DNA from: Paenibacillus selenitireducens
GTDB taxonomy: Bacteria; Bacillota; Bacilli; Paenibacillales; Paenibacillaceae
Assembly: GCF_002021565.1 (NCBI RefSeq)
Contig: NZ_MSZX01000006.1
Location: 248,027 to 312,026 of the forward strand
Direction of reading: 5' to 3'
DNA: 64,000 nucleotides
The notes beneath the pieces were generated by a model that made no database searches, was not told where the DNA came from, and saw only the letters and a list, made by a program, of their open reading frames with translations. How positions within the stretch are numbered: position 1 is the first letter of the stretch; each line of letters starts with the position of its first letter. Position numbers and translations under genes: made by a program. Below are positions 40,647 to 50,155 of this stretch, piece by piece.

Positions 40647-40788
40647 TGTGATCTCTCCTTTTCACGCTGTGTAGGATTGCAAGTAATGACAACATTCTAT
40701 CATAAATCGAGAAAATGAAGTTGATTTTTCATAGGGAAATACGTTTATATAGAAATAAGCAATGTAACAGAGAATAGGGGTTATGTGA

Positions 40789-41700
40789 ATGAGAAATTTT
40801 GCCGACATTCTGATCGAGCAAAGTATCCAGAAGAAAAGCGTATTCGTTGTCGGTTTAGATCCTGATATTGCATTTTTTCCTCATTTTTTAATAAAAGATA
40901 CACAAGACGCTTCCCAGGAAGTCATCGCGAATGCCATCTTTCAGTTCAATCAAATCATTATCGATGCGGTTGCAGATCACGTCGTCGCCATTAAGCCGCA
41001 GCTGGCTTATTACGAAGTCTATGGGAGCCATGGGATCCGGGCGCTCGAAGAAACGATTGCATATGCGCGCTCCAAGGGACTGCTCATCATCAATGATGCC
41101 AAACGAGGTGATATTGGCTCAACTTCCCTTGCTTATGCCAAAGCCTTCTTAGGACAAAGCCCCCTATCCGGCGATATGGTCACGGTAAATCCTTTCTTAG
41201 GCAGCGACGGGTATCTCCCCTTTGTTGATGTGGCGAAGAACAATGGCAAAGGACTATTCATTCTTTTAAAAACATCGAACCCCTCCTCCCACGAAATTCA
41301 GAATCTCTCGCTAGAAGACGGTGAATTACTCTATTTTAGAATCGCAGAAAATCTTCATAAACTGTCTCTTTCCACCAAAGGAGAACATGATTATTCCTTC
41401 ATCGGTACCGTCGTCGGTGCCACCTATCCCTTGGAAGCGGAGCGAATCCGACAGTTCCTTCCACATTGCATCTTCCTGGTGCCGGGATTTGGTATGCAAG
41501 GCGGCAAAGCAGAGGATTTAAAAGTTTTCTTCGATGCAAAAGGCCATGGTGCACTCATCTCTTCTTCCCGCGGCATCATTTATTGTTATATGGATAACAA
41601 CCCTTATTGGGAAGCTACGACGGCCGAAGAGATGCATACCCTGATTCAAAAGGCTGCCCTTCAGGCAAAAGAACAGATCAATGCCGTACGCGGGATTTGA
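40789..41700 (+). CDS. pyrF: Orotidine 5'-phosphate decarboxylase, type 2
   Basis: The last step of UMP synthesis. At 303 residues it belongs to the long (type 2) subfamily. The catalytic Lys-Asp array is in INDAKRGDIGSTSLAYAKAF, VGLDPD is near the N-terminus, and FLVPGFGMQGGKAED with SSRGIIY form the phosphate site. It is isolated: no other pyr gene is near. Bacillus pyr operons carry a shorter type 1 pyrF, so this may be the only pyrF or a second one. ATG 40789, AGGGGTTATGTGA ahead. Confidence 0.92.
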   Translation: MRNFADILIEQSIQKKSVFVVGLDPDIAFFPHFLIKDTQDASQEVIANAIFQFNQIIIDAVADHVVAIKPQLAYYEVYGSHGIRALEETIAYARSKGLLIINDAKRGDIGSTSLAYAKAFLGQSPLSGDMVTVNPFLGSDGYLPFVDVAKNNGKGLFILLKTSNPSSHEIQNLSLEDGELLYFRIAENLHKLSLSTKGEHDYSFIGTVVGATYPLEAERIRQFLPHCIFLVPGFGMQGGKAEDLKVFFDAKGHGALISSSRGIIYCYMDNNPYWEATTAEEMHTLIQKAALQAKEQINAVRGI

Positions 41701-41815
41701 ATTCCGGGCCCGAAAATTTACGAGGATTTCATATCATGCTTACTTCATAATTCGTTCCATGTCTTGTAGAATGGAAGGATTGAATAATACTGCTTGAAAA
41801 GGAGCTGGACGAGAG

Positions 41816-42397
41816 ATGAAATCACTATGCGTATTTGCTGGATCGAATACCGGCGTAAGCTCAGACTATGTTAGCAAAGCCAACGAACTTGGAAAAGCGA
41901 TGGCTCTGAACGGCTTCCGTCTTATTTATGGAGGTTCCAAAATTGGGTTAATGGGTGAAATTGCGAATGCGGTGATGGCGCACGGCGGCGAAGCGGTCGG
42001 TGTAATGCCAACAGGATTATTTCAAGGAGAAATGGTTCATCAACATTTAACCGAACTTATTCAAGTTGACGGCATGCACGCACGTAAAGCCAAAATGGGC
42101 GAATTAGCCGATGGATTTATTGCGATGCCGGGCGGTTTCGGGACGTACGAGGAACTCTTCGAGGTCCTATGCTGGTCTCAAATTGGCATACACCAAAAAC
42201 CTATCGGGATTTTTAATATCAACGGCTTCTTTCAACCCTTCATCCAAATGATTGAACATAGCGTCAAAGAGGGCTTCTCGAATGAAACCCACCTCAAGCT
42301 GCTTACTGCTGCCAGTGAGGCTGAACCGTTATTGGAGCAAATGAAGCAATTCACGCGTCCGGTGCTCGCGAACAAGTGGAAGGAAATCCAAGACTAA
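41816..42397 (+). CDS. LOG-family nucleotide phosphoribohydrolase (YvdD-like)
   Basis: A 193-residue Rossmann-fold enzyme (TIGR00730). The defining motifs [20 protein letters not shown] and [13 protein letters not shown] (PGGXGTXXE) are present. Family members cleave cytokinin-type or AMP-like ribotides to free base and ribose 5-phosphate. It follows pyrF by 115 bases with its own AAAAGGAG ribosome site; a shared nucleotide theme is possible but co-transcription is uncertain. Confidence 0.9.
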   Translation: MKSLCVFAGSNTGVSSDYVSKANELGKAMALNGFRLIYGGSKIGLMGEIANAVMAHGGEAVGVMPTGLFQGEMVHQHLTELIQVDGMHARKAKMGELADGFIAMPGGFGTYEELFEVLCWSQIGIHQKPIGIFNINGFFQPFIQMIEHSVKEGFSNETHLKLLTAASEAEPLLEQMKQFTRPVLANKWKEIQD

Positions 42398-42418
42398 TTC
42401 CACAATACGCGAACCATG

Positions 42419-42464
42419 AAAAGCGGCAGACCCGACGATTTCGTCAGGCCTGCCGCTTTCTTTG
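42419..42464. terminator. Bidirectional terminator
   Basis: AAAGCGGCAGACCCGACGA / TCGTCAGGCCTGCCGCTTT, flanked by T-tracts, between the LOG gene and the convergent lipoprotein gene. Confidence 0.88.
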
Positions 42465-42471
42465 TATCGGA

Positions 42472-43137
42472 TTATTGTTCGGCGTACCCTTGGAGTTCCA
42501 GGGGATGATCCAAGTACTCCACGACCGAATCTCCATGGGTTTGATACTTTAGCTTTGATTCCAATTCTTGTATTTCTGCTGCGGTCTGTTCGCTGCCGTA
42601 CGTGATTCGATCTTGCTCGATTCGGGCAATCTTCCAATGCCCGTCGGTTTGCACGAGGGTAAACTTCTTATTCGTCTTCGTATACGGCTCCGTTTTGACT
42701 TTCTTCAATTCGCTGGAATATAGGAAAACCTGATCTTTATCGTCGCTTGGATAGACATCTGAGAAACGAATCGTGACATGCTGCTGGTCCACACCAATCC
42801 CTCGTATGACTCCCAACATATAAGTCTTGTGCTTCTCCCATTCATCCCGTGTCATCTTCGCCATATCGCTCCCGGTAAAAGTCTTATCGTTATAACCGAA
42901 TACAATGGAATCCATCAGAGATTGCATGACGGGAGCATCTAAAATACCCGAGACATGGGACGTAAATTCATGATAATCCTCTTGAAATGTGAGCAGGTTA
43001 TAGTAGCTCTGCTCTAGCACTTTCGCTTGCTCGATGATAACCTTCTTGTCGTCCTGTGCTAGCGACCGCTCCGACCCACAAGCCGTTAGACTGACAAGGA
43101 TAAGAAGACACAGAACATGAAGCAAGATTGGTTTCAA
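42472..43137 (-). CDS. Lipoprotein of unknown function
   Basis: A 221-residue exported lipoprotein. The signal is MKPILLHVLCLLILVSLTAC, with the lipobox Cys at residue 20. The mature part (about 25-221) is charged and probably NTF2-like or YcdB-like in layout (VTIRFSDVYPSDDKDQVFL, KFTLVQTDGHWKIARIEQDR resembles a SnoaL/NTF2 strand pattern). The start is TTG at 43137, seven bases behind AGGGGGGC; a longer frame is rejected. It lies downstream of the importer operon, beyond a terminator. Confidence 0.8.
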   Translation of the reverse strand: MKPILLHVLCLLILVSLTACGSERSLAQDDKKVIIEQAKVLEQSYYNLLTFQEDYHEFTSHVSGILDAPVMQSLMDSIVFGYNDKTFTGSDMAKMTRDEWEKHKTYMLGVIRGIGVDQQHVTIRFSDVYPSDDKDQVFLYSSELKKVKTEPYTKTNKKFTLVQTDGHWKIARIEQDRITYGSEQTAAEIQELESKLKYQTHGDSVVEYLDHPLELQGYAEQ

Positions 43138-43211
43138 TGCGATTGCCCCCCTGATCCAAAAGTTGGAATTATTATACCATGTATCCTCTTGGCATCGACC
43201 GGGCACAACAC

Positions 43212-43243
43212 CAAAAGATGCCGAAATCTTCTCGGCATCTTAT
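43212..43243 (-). terminator. Terminator of the OppABCDF-type operon
   Basis: AAGATGCCGAGAAGATTTCGGCATCTT followed by TT on the minus strand, just after the last ATPase gene. Confidence 0.8.
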
Positions 43244-43247
43244 CAGA

Positions 43248-44057
43248 TTATCCTAAATTCCATGCTTCATGGATCTTCGGCACGTCCGCAATTAACTGCT
43301 TCGTATACGGATGCTGCGGCGAAAGGATTACTTCCTCCGCTGTTCCGCGCTCCACGATTTTCCCCTTTTCCATAATATAAATGGTATCGCTAATATAATA
43401 AGCCAGCCCTACATCATGCGTAATAAAGATAATAGTCATGTTATTCTCGTCGCGCAGCTTCAACAGCATATCGAGAATCGTCGACCGCGAACAGGCATCC
43501 ACCATCGAGGTCGGCTCATCCGCGATCAGCACTTTCGGATGCAGCATGAAGATTCTCGCAATCATCAACCGCTGCATCTGACCCCCGGACAGCTCGAACG
43601 GGTACTTATTGTACAACTCCTCGAACTTTAAATTGACGAAGGAGCAGGCCTCTTTCATTTTCGCGAACCGTTCATCCTTCGTCAGTTGGAGTCCCTGCAG
43701 CTTGATGCAATCGAGCAAAAGCTTCTCTACCTTGTGGAACATATTGAAGGAAGCGAACGGATCTTGAAAGATGGCCTGGATGTCCTTCCAATACGCTTTG
43801 CGTTCGGCATGGCGCTTCAATTGTCTGGTCTTCCCTTTATATTCGATCGTACCGCTGCTTTCCTTTAACAGTCCCATGATCATTTTCGCTAAGGTCGTTT
43901 TGCCGCTGCCGCTCTCCCCAACAATCGATATAATTTCTCCGCGGTGGAAATCAAAATCGACCGCCTGTACCGCCGTCACCTTCTGTTGGCCGAATCCGAA
44001 TACCTTGGTCAATTGTTTGCCATGCATGAAGGATTCCCGATTACTACTCATGCGCAT
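43248..44057 (-). CDS. Oligopeptide/sugar ABC importer ATPase (OppF-like)
   Basis: A 269-residue ATPase. Walker [10 protein letters not shown], signature [10 protein letters not shown], Walker [13 protein letters not shown], switch [11 protein letters not shown]. The zinc or iron-sulfur tail of many OppF proteins is absent. It overlaps the preceding OppD-like gene by 14 bases; an ATG at 44051 is an alternative start. It pairs with that ATPase to drive the importer. Confidence 0.9.
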   Translation of the reverse strand: MRMSSNRESFMHGKQLTKVFGFGQQKVTAVQAVDFDFHRGEIISIVGESGSGKTTLAKMIMGLLKESSGTIEYKGKTRQLKRHAERKAYWKDIQAIFQDPFASFNMFHKVEKLLLDCIKLQGLQLTKDERFAKMKEACSFVNLKFEELYNKYPFELSGGQMQRLMIARIFMLHPKVLIADEPTSMVDACSRSTILDMLLKLRDENNMTIIFITHDVGLAYYISDTIYIMEKGKIVERGTAEEVILSPQHPYTKQLIADVPKIHEAWNLG

Positions 44058-45048
44058 ACCACTCCTTTAGGATTTCGACATCATAAAGGCAACGATACGT
44101 CCGATCATCCACCATCTTACTCTCCACCTTGCCTGTCATACAGGCGTCTGTCGCATAGGAGCAACGATCCGAGAATCGACAACCTGCAGGTACGTTTTTC
44201 AAATTAGGAGGCGCCCCAGGAATCGCAGACAGCTTATGTCCTTTCATCCCTTCCTCCGGAACGATAATGGAGCCCATCAGCTTCTTCGTGTACGGATGTA
44301 TGGAATCAAAAATCATTTCGTGCGATGTCCCGCGTTCCACAATTTCTCCCGCATACATGACCATAATATCATCGGTGACATGGTAGAGCAGCGGTAGTTC
44401 ATGGGTGATGAATACGAGTGATTTGATGAATTGTTTATCCAGCAAATCTTTGAGCAGCTTGATCACGACTTTCTGTGAAGACACGTCGAGCGCGGAGGTC
44501 GGTTCGTCCGCAATCAAGACCTTGGGATTAAGGATCGTGGAGATGGCAATAACCGTCCGTTGTTTCATGCCCCCGGAGAGCTCATTCGGAAAAGAATTCA
44601 GTACATTCGGGGATAAGTTCAACGTCTCAAAACGCTCTGCGGCCATTTCCCATACCTGCTTCTTGCTCAGCTCAGGCCGATGTACCTTCATCATATCTTC
44701 AATAAAGCGAATAATTTTGAGCGTTGGATTCAAGGCATTCATCGCTGCCTGAGGAATATAAGCAATCTCACGCCCTAAAATCTTAGACCGTAGCTCTTCC
44801 TTCTTCAGCTTCATAATATCGATCCCATTGATAACAATCGATCCGCTCTGATAATGCAAAGGCGGGAAATAAAATCCCATAAGGCTAAGTGCCAACGTAG
44901 ATTTCCCGCACCCGGATTCCCCGGCAATCCCCAGTGTCTTCCCTTCTTCTAGTACAAAATCCACACCATCCACGGCAAATACCTGTTCTTTCAACCGTGT
45001 TCTGTAATAGGTTTTCAGACCTTTGACTTCCAATATATTTTTCGTCAT
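44044..45048 (-). CDS. Oligopeptide/sugar ABC importer ATPase (OppD-like)
   Basis: A 334-residue ATPase. Walker [10 protein letters not shown], signature [11 protein letters not shown], Walker [23 protein letters not shown]. The C-terminal oligo_HPY extension has [18 protein letters not shown], a cysteine-rich cluster site typical of OppD/DppD. ATG 45048 follows AAGGAGCTAACT. Confidence 0.93.
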   Translation of the reverse strand: MTKNILEVKGLKTYYRTRLKEQVFAVDGVDFVLEEGKTLGIAGESGCGKSTLALSLMGFYFPPLHYQSGSIVINGIDIMKLKKEELRSKILGREIAYIPQAAMNALNPTLKIIRFIEDMMKVHRPELSKKQVWEMAAERFETLNLSPNVLNSFPNELSGGMKQRTVIAISTILNPKVLIADEPTSALDVSSQKVVIKLLKDLLDKQFIKSLVFITHELPLLYHVTDDIMVMYAGEIVERGTSHEMIFDSIHPYTKKLMGSIIVPEEGMKGHKLSAIPGAPPNLKNVPAGCRFSDRCSYATDACMTGKVESKMVDDRTYRCLYDVEILKEWYAHE

Positions 45049-45050
45049 AG

Positions 45051-45887
45051 TTAGCTCCTTATTTTCGGGTTGAAAATTTCATCCATCCCGGTATTCATCA
45101 AATAAAGGGAGAACGTAATGACAGCGATCGAAAAAGCTGCAGGAATGAAAGCCCACCAAGCCCCTGCTACAGGTGCCTCGAACACAAGTGCCCAGTTCAT
45201 CAGAATCCCAAGCGATATCGTATTATAAGGACCTAAGCCGAGCATTGAAATCGATGCTTCTGAGAGGATGCCGGATGCCGTCTGAAGAACGAACGCCATG
45301 ACAACGTAAGACGCAATATACGGAAGAATCTCCGACAGGATGATGCGGGATGTGCTGTGTCCGGATATTTTGGCAATATTCACGTGGTCACGATTGCGTA
45401 ACGAAGTGGTCTGGGCACGAACGGCTCTCGCAGTCCATGGCCAGCTTGTGATTCCGATGATCAATGCGGTAACGAGCGAGCTGCGGGAATCAATACTGAC
45501 GGAGATGAGAATCAATATGATAAATGAAGGAATGACGATAAAAATGTTCGTGATCGCCGTTAAAAAATTGTCGACAAATCCCCCCATATACCCGGATGCC
45601 AATCCAAAAATAAGTCCGATAATCGTTGCGCATACACCAGCAATGAGACCTACCATCATGGAGGTTCGAATCCCGTAGACCAGCTCCAGGAACAAGTCCC
45701 GTCCGAAGTTATCCGAACCTAATAGCAAATTCGAATCCGGCGGTTGAAAAGCCAACGCCATCATCTCGAGCGGATCTTTTGTATTGATGAACGGGTAAAT
45801 CAGCACAAAGGCAATCATCAGGACAAGAACAATCGTACCGATCATGAACTTCGGCGACTTTAACAGAATGCGAATGGAATGATTCAT
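45051..45887 (-). CDS. ABC importer permease (OppC-like)
   Basis: A 278-residue membrane subunit. N-terminal helix, then the binding-protein-dependent transport domain with five further helices and the EAA loop ([20 protein letters not shown]). The ATG at 45887 (MNHSIRILL) is chosen because GGAGG is nine bases upstream; an ATG three codons earlier abuts it. It starts one base after the partner permease ends. Confidence 0.9.
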   Translation of the reverse strand: MNHSIRILLKSPKFMIGTIVLVLMIAFVLIYPFINTKDPLEMMALAFQPPDSNLLLGSDNFGRDLFLELVYGIRTSMMVGLIAGVCATIIGLIFGLASGYMGGFVDNFLTAITNIFIVIPSFIILILISVSIDSRSSLVTALIIGITSWPWTARAVRAQTTSLRNRDHVNIAKISGHSTSRIILSEILPYIASYVVMAFVLQTASGILSEASISMLGLGPYNTISLGILMNWALVFEAPVAGAWWAFIPAAFSIAVITFSLYLMNTGMDEIFNPKIRS

Positions 45888-45888
45888 C

Positions 45889-46899
45889 CTACTCATCCTC
45901 CATTTGAGCCGCTTTGATTCTCGGATCTACGATGCCATAGATGATCTCTAAGGTGAAGTTCGCGAGCAGCACCGAAACGGCAATAATCAATGTACAACCG
46001 GATATGAGGGGATAATCCAACTGGCGTATCGCCGTGAACAACCACGTTCCGATCCCCGGATAACTAAAGACAATTTCACAGATCAAGGAACCGCCGATCA
46101 TCGTACCCAGCGATAAGGCCAACCCCGTGATTTGCGGCAGCATCGCATTCTTGAACACGTACCTGGAGACCGTTCGATCCCGAATCCCGAGCAGCTTGCT
46201 GTACAGTACATAGTCCGAATTCAATTCATAGATCGACATTTCACGCATTCCGATCGCCTGACCCCCAATCGTAACGAGCACAATCGACAGGAAGGGGAGC
46301 GTATGATGACGTATGACCGAACCGATAAATTCGAAGCTTAGCTGCGGGATCATCTGGAAGTCATATCCGCCAGAGAGCGGGAACCATTTTAACGTCAGTC
46401 CAAAAATATAAAGCATAATAATGGCTAACGTAAAGAAAGGAATTGAATTCACGAAGAGCGCTACCGGAAATATCGCCTTATCGAATACCCCCTTCTTGTA
46501 AGCGGCTACCGCACCTAGAATATTTCCCAAGATCCATCCCACAAGAATGGCGGGTAATTGCAGGCCTACCGTCCAAGGTACGGCTGTCGCCAGAATGTCT
46601 GTGACCTTCTTCGGATATAAGCCGAACGATGTCCCCAGATCCCCGGTGAATAGATTTTTGATATAGATAAGGAACTGCGTCCACATAGGCTTGTCAAGGC
46701 CGAACTCTTTCATAAACGTATCATAGACTTGCTTGATGGTATCGCTATCTGTCATTCCTTTGGAGACTTGAGAGACGATGATACTCACCGGATTCCCGTC
46801 GATCAATCGCGGCAGAATAAAGTTTAAGCTTACGGCGATGACCAACGTCAGGAAGTACCAGCAGAACTTTTTGATAAAATATTTGGAATACGCACTCAA
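45889..46899 (-). CDS. ABC importer permease (OppB-like)
   Basis: A 336-residue permease with six membrane helices. The extracytoplasmic segment is about 35-100 and the EAA-type loop is in [23 protein letters not shown] start at 46899 behind AGGGAGTGTTGTC. The gap to the upstream binding-protein gene holds a hairpin and a dispersed repeat. Confidence 0.9.
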   Translation of the reverse strand: MSAYSKYFIKKFCWYFLTLVIAVSLNFILPRLIDGNPVSIIVSQVSKGMTDSDTIKQVYDTFMKEFGLDKPMWTQFLIYIKNLFTGDLGTSFGLYPKKVTDILATAVPWTVGLQLPAILVGWILGNILGAVAAYKKGVFDKAIFPVALFVNSIPFFTLAIIMLYIFGLTLKWFPLSGGYDFQMIPQLSFEFIGSVIRHHTLPFLSIVLVTIGGQAIGMREMSIYELNSDYVLYSKLLGIRDRTVSRYVFKNAMLPQITGLALSLGTMIGGSLICEIVFSYPGIGTWLFTAIRQLDYPLISGCTLIIAVSVLLANFTLEIIYGIVDPRIKAAQMEDE

Positions 46900-46925
46900 G
46901 ACAACACTCCCTTTCGCGCATGCTT

Positions 46926-46979
46926 TAACCTCTATTGAGGCCTTTCGAAAATGAGCGACCGCGGTTAGATGTAGGTTTA
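46926..46979 (+). repeat. Dispersed ~55-bp intergenic repeat, copy E
   Basis: The most complete copy. AACCTCTATTGAGG is followed by CCTTTCGAAAATGAGCGACC and GCGGTTAGATGTAGGTTTA; ends AACCT and AGGTT are inverted. A degenerate short motif (TTTACTTTGTAATGGGGTAA) follows. It lies inside the importer operon, antisense. Confidence 0.85.
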
Positions 46980-46999
46980 CTTTGTAATGGGGTAAGAGA

Positions 47000-47040
47000 G
47001 ACCTATAGGGGAAGTGAATGCTGCCACTTCCCCATAGGTC
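47000..47040 (-). other. Strong hairpin between binding-protein and permease genes
   Basis: ACCTATAGGGGAAGTG pairs with CACTTCCCCATAGGT around an eight-base loop (15 pairs with one bulge). No T-tract follows on the minus strand. Such hairpins usually protect the binding-protein mRNA and lower downstream gene expression, giving excess binding protein. Confidence 0.75.
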
Positions 47041-47057
47041 CTTGCACGTATCTTGGC

Positions 47058-48908
47058 TTAATTATGAATCTGATACAAAGCACGAATACCCGCGCCGTCT
47101 ATCGCAATTTGCGGAGGAATGTTGCTGCCGTCCCCTTCAACCGGGAAGCCTTTCCATACAGACTCATTCACCGTATGGAAGACCCATGGGCGATACATGA
47201 GCGGAATCGAAGGAATGTCGGTCAACCAAATTTTCGTCAAATCCGTATAGAGTGATTTCAATTGAGCTTCGTCCGTAACCGTCGGGATTTTCTCAATCAA
47301 TGCGTCCGCTTGATCATTTTTGTAACGTCCCCAGTTCCAGAACGCCATTTCACCTAATGGAGCTACACCTTTGGAGTACATGATGTCATGTGCTCTATTC
47401 CAAGGTTGGCTCGGGCTTACACTGCCGGCTGGCGTATTCATGATGATATCGAATTTGCCCGTCTGCAGATCGTTCGTCCATACCGGAGCTTCAGGGAATT
47501 TCGTACGAATTTCAATGCCGATCGCTTTCGCACTTTGCGCTACGATTTCCAAAGACGCATTCCAGTCCGACCATCCGTAAGGACATTCGATTTCATAAGG
47601 TCCCAATCTCGTTCCGTTCAACACACGGATCCCGTCCTTGCCTTTTTTGGCACCGATCTTATCCAGCAAGGCATTTGCGCCCTCTACATCCGTTGTCCAT
47701 TGGAGTGCTGCAATTGCACTCTGATCCACATATTTGGCTTCCGCATCCGAATTCAACGTAATGGACGGCTTCATGGCCGCGGAATATCCGCTCATCGCCA
47801 GATCCGAGATCTTCTTATAATCAATGCTCATCGCGATGGCTCTTCTGACATCCGCATTCTCAAGCCCCTTCTTCGATAAGTTGAAGAAGATCGACGGCAT
47901 GGAACCCGGAACGTAATATGGCGCATCCTTCAAATACGTCTTGATCGGTGCCCCGCCCTTCCACATGTTCCATACTTGAGGGATGAACTGCTGCGATACA
48001 TCGACTTGACCGCTCTTGAAGGCAAGGTCGCCAGCTGCATTGTCTTTATACACCACGTGGGTGATATATTTTGGTGCAGGCAGCTTACCGAACAGCGCCT
48101 TGCCCCAGTAGTTATCATCACGAACTACAGTAATTTTCTGATCATTGTAGAAGTATATCTTGTAAGGTCCTGAGCCGATAGGATCGGCATTCACTTCCTT
48201 GCGAATCGTCGCAAGATCATTGTTCGCCTTCTTCTCGATCTCTTCCCATACATGCTTCGGCAGCATCGGAATGATCTCAATGCTATCGAGTACCGTTAAT
48301 TTATTGGCATTATCCTTATTCAATTTAATATTGACACCATTCGGGCCATCGGCCACGACGTCTTCGATATATGTCCAATAACTGCTCCAATTGATATCGT
48401 ATTTCTTGCCTAATTTATACGTGTACACCACATCATCTGAGGTGAACGGTTTGCCGTCACTCCATTTCGCATCCTTATTCAGATCGATGTGCAGGGTCAA
48501 ATCACCATTCCATTCATATCTCTTGCCTAACAAAGGCTCCAAGTCTCCATTCAATTCATTGATCATAAACAATGTTTCATAAATGATTTCTCTCGAGTTC
48601 CCATAGTTAATCGGGAAAGCTGGATTGCCGCTCAGTAAGTTGAAATTCGTAGGCGCTCCCCATTGCAAACCATTGATGTACAACGTCTCGTTACGAGGTG
48701 TTTCTTTGGCATCCCCTTTGCCCGTATCTGTCTTAGTTGTGTCTGTCGTTGCCGCATCCGTTTTTGTTGAATCCGTCTGGGTAGTCGTTTCTTGCTTGGT
48801 CTGATCCTTAGGCGTCGTTGTTTCTGTCTGTCCGCTACTGCACGCTGCAACGATTGAAGCTGCCATCACTAACACACATAAAAGCCCAATCCATCGTTTG
48901 ACCTTCAT
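47058..48908 (-). CDS. Family 5 extracellular solute-binding lipoprotein
   Basis: A 616-residue substrate-binding protein. The signal peptide ends in the lipobox SIVAAC (Cys 23), followed by a Thr/Lys/Asp linker to about residue 72. The SBP_bac_5 domain then begins at LYINGLQWGAPTNFNLLSGN. Features such as PYGWSDWNASLEIVAQSAKA resemble the cellobiose/beta-glucoside-binding branch of this family known from Thermotoga, rather than classical OppA. The substrate could thus be an oligosaccharide. ATG 48908 with GGGAGGGTTCGT. Confidence 0.88.
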   Translation of the reverse strand: MKVKRWIGLLCVLVMAASIVAACSSGQTETTTPKDQTKQETTTQTDSTKTDAATTDTTKTDTGKGDAKETPRNETLYINGLQWGAPTNFNLLSGNPAFPINYGNSREIIYETLFMINELNGDLEPLLGKRYEWNGDLTLHIDLNKDAKWSDGKPFTSDDVVYTYKLGKKYDINWSSYWTYIEDVVADGPNGVNIKLNKDNANKLTVLDSIEIIPMLPKHVWEEIEKKANNDLATIRKEVNADPIGSGPYKIYFYNDQKITVVRDDNYWGKALFGKLPAPKYITHVVYKDNAAGDLAFKSGQVDVSQQFIPQVWNMWKGGAPIKTYLKDAPYYVPGSMPSIFFNLSKKGLENADVRRAIAMSIDYKKISDLAMSGYSAAMKPSITLNSDAEAKYVDQSAIAALQWTTDVEGANALLDKIGAKKGKDGIRVLNGTRLGPYEIECPYGWSDWNASLEIVAQSAKAIGIEIRTKFPEAPVWTNDLQTGKFDIIMNTPAGSVSPSQPWNRAHDIMYSKGVAPLGEMAFWNWGRYKNDQADALIEKIPTVTDEAQLKSLYTDLTKIWLTDIPSIPLMYRPWVFHTVNESVWKGFPVEGDGSNIPPQIAIDGAGIRALYQIHN

Positions 48909-49009
48909 ACGAACCCTCCCTATTCATTGGAATATTGCAACAAAACATCTTTCCAAGTCCGTTCCTCATCCTGTAAACTTAACGTTGAGTGCTGATAATA
49001 GAATATATA

Positions 49010-49024
49010 ATGAAGCGCTTTCAT
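49010..49024 (-). promoter_or_regulatory. Near-palindromic operator before the importer
   Basis: On the minus strand ATGAAAGCGCTTCAT is a palindrome with one extra A. It has the CG-centred look of LacI/CcpA operators but is one base short of the cre consensus. It lies 102 bases upstream of the binding-protein gene. Confidence 0.45.
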
Positions 49025-49061
49025 TTAGTACGTTTATTTTTATTTTGAAGGAGGATCCTAC

Positions 49062-49820
49062 ATGTCGGAGAACACCAGCAAGTTTACTGGAAAGGCCAGC
49101 GGATATGCGCTGCATCGTCCGAGTTATCCTAGCGCATTATTAGATGATTTGTTCACCGAATATGGCCTGAGCTCACAGAGCATTATTGCGGATATCGGTT
49201 CCGGGACAGGCATTCTGACCGAACAGCTGCTTGCACGAGGGGCTCAAGTCCTTGCCGTCGAACCTAATGAAGATATGCGGCTGGCGGCAGAGCAAAGACT
49301 CCATACCTACGATACATATACTTCTGTGCCTGGAACTGCCGAACATACAACCTTAGAGGATCATACGGTTGATCTAATTACGGTTGCTCAAGCCTTCCAC
49401 TGGTTCGATAAGGATCTTTTCCAAGTCGAATGTCTACGTATTGCGAAACCGCAAGCCCCTGTTGCCCTGATATGGAACAGTCGTGACCCGCACAGCCCTA
49501 TGATTCAAGCGAATTATGACATTTGCAAAATCCACTGTCCGCAATTCAACGGGTTTAGCGGAGGGATCGATGAGACCCCCGATATCTTTGAACGGTTCTT
49601 CCGTGATGGAACCTATACGTTCCGTACCTATGAGAATCATTTATCTTTTGATCTGGAGGGCTTTGTAGGAAGGAATCTGTCTGCATCGTATGCACCACAA
49701 GAAGGCGATTCCAACTATGAAGCATTCATTCAGGATGTTACGGCGCTCTTTCATCAATATAGTCAAGATGGGATCTTGCGCTTCCCGAATATTACGCGCA
49801 GTTATGTTGGATTCGTATAA
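49062..49820 (+). CDS. Class I SAM-dependent methyltransferase
   Basis: A 252-residue Methyltransf_11-type enzyme. Motif I IADIGSGTGILTEQLL, VLAVEPNEDMRLAA, and the post-II VDLITVAQAFHWFD are clear. The HW F D segment is common to small-molecule methyltransferases of this group; the substrate is unknown. ATG 49062 with GAAGGAGGATCCTAC. Confidence 0.88.
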   Translation: MSENTSKFTGKASGYALHRPSYPSALLDDLFTEYGLSSQSIIADIGSGTGILTEQLLARGAQVLAVEPNEDMRLAAEQRLHTYDTYTSVPGTAEHTTLEDHTVDLITVAQAFHWFDKDLFQVECLRIAKPQAPVALIWNSRDPHSPMIQANYDICKIHCPQFNGFSGGIDETPDIFERFFRDGTYTFRTYENHLSFDLEGFVGRNLSASYAPQEGDSNYEAFIQDVTALFHQYSQDGILRFPNITRSYVGFV

Positions 49821-49830
49821 CCATCAATTG

Positions 49831-50030
49831 TGTATAACGGACACGAGAGACCTTATTGTTTGCTATGCTCATAGATTAGCCGTTTTTCGGACCTAGATGC
49901 CCTTATTCCAGTCGAATCATGAGTATATAGCTTATGTTTAGCATGATAAGAGCTGCTGTGTCCGTTCACCCTACATTTTGAGTGCTTTTGGCATAAATAA
50001 GGTCTCCTGTGTCCGTTCATTGCTCGCTCC
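49831..50030 (+). repeat. ~195-bp composite repeat, copy 2
   Basis: Same order of units as copy 1 at 14155: TAACGGACACGAGAGACCTT, TCGGACCTAGATGCCCTTAT, GAGCTGCTGTGTCCGTTCAC, TAAGGTCTCCTGTGTCCGTT; spacers such as TCGAATCATGAG and CATTTTGA.TGCTTTT are also conserved. Confidence 0.85.
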
Positions 50031-50065
50031 GGACCCTGCACCCTAATTTGATCTCGGCAATTTCT

Positions 50066-50098
50066 CGAAAAAGTTATAAATTCTAGAATGTCAAAAAA
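50066..50098 (+). repeat. Short dispersed motif abutting a terminator
   Basis: TCGAAAAAGTTATAAATTCT then AGAATGTCAAAAAA, running into the terminator of the large surface protein gene. Confidence 0.55.
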
Positions 50099-50134
50099 TC
50101 CGCTTCGCACAGAAATCTGTACGAAGCGGCTTTG
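50093..50134 (-). terminator. Terminator of the surface chimera gene
   Basis: AGCCGCTTCGTACAGATTTC...TGCGAAGCGGAT-type stem (CCGCTTCG/CGAAGCGG) followed by TTTTTT on the minus strand. Confidence 0.85.
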
Positions 50135-50155
50135 CTATGAAGCAATCCCTAACGA

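Noticed and set aside
49010-49024. Palindrome before the importer as a canonical cre site
   Set aside because: It is one base shorter than the cre consensus; kept only as a generic LacI-like operator candidate.
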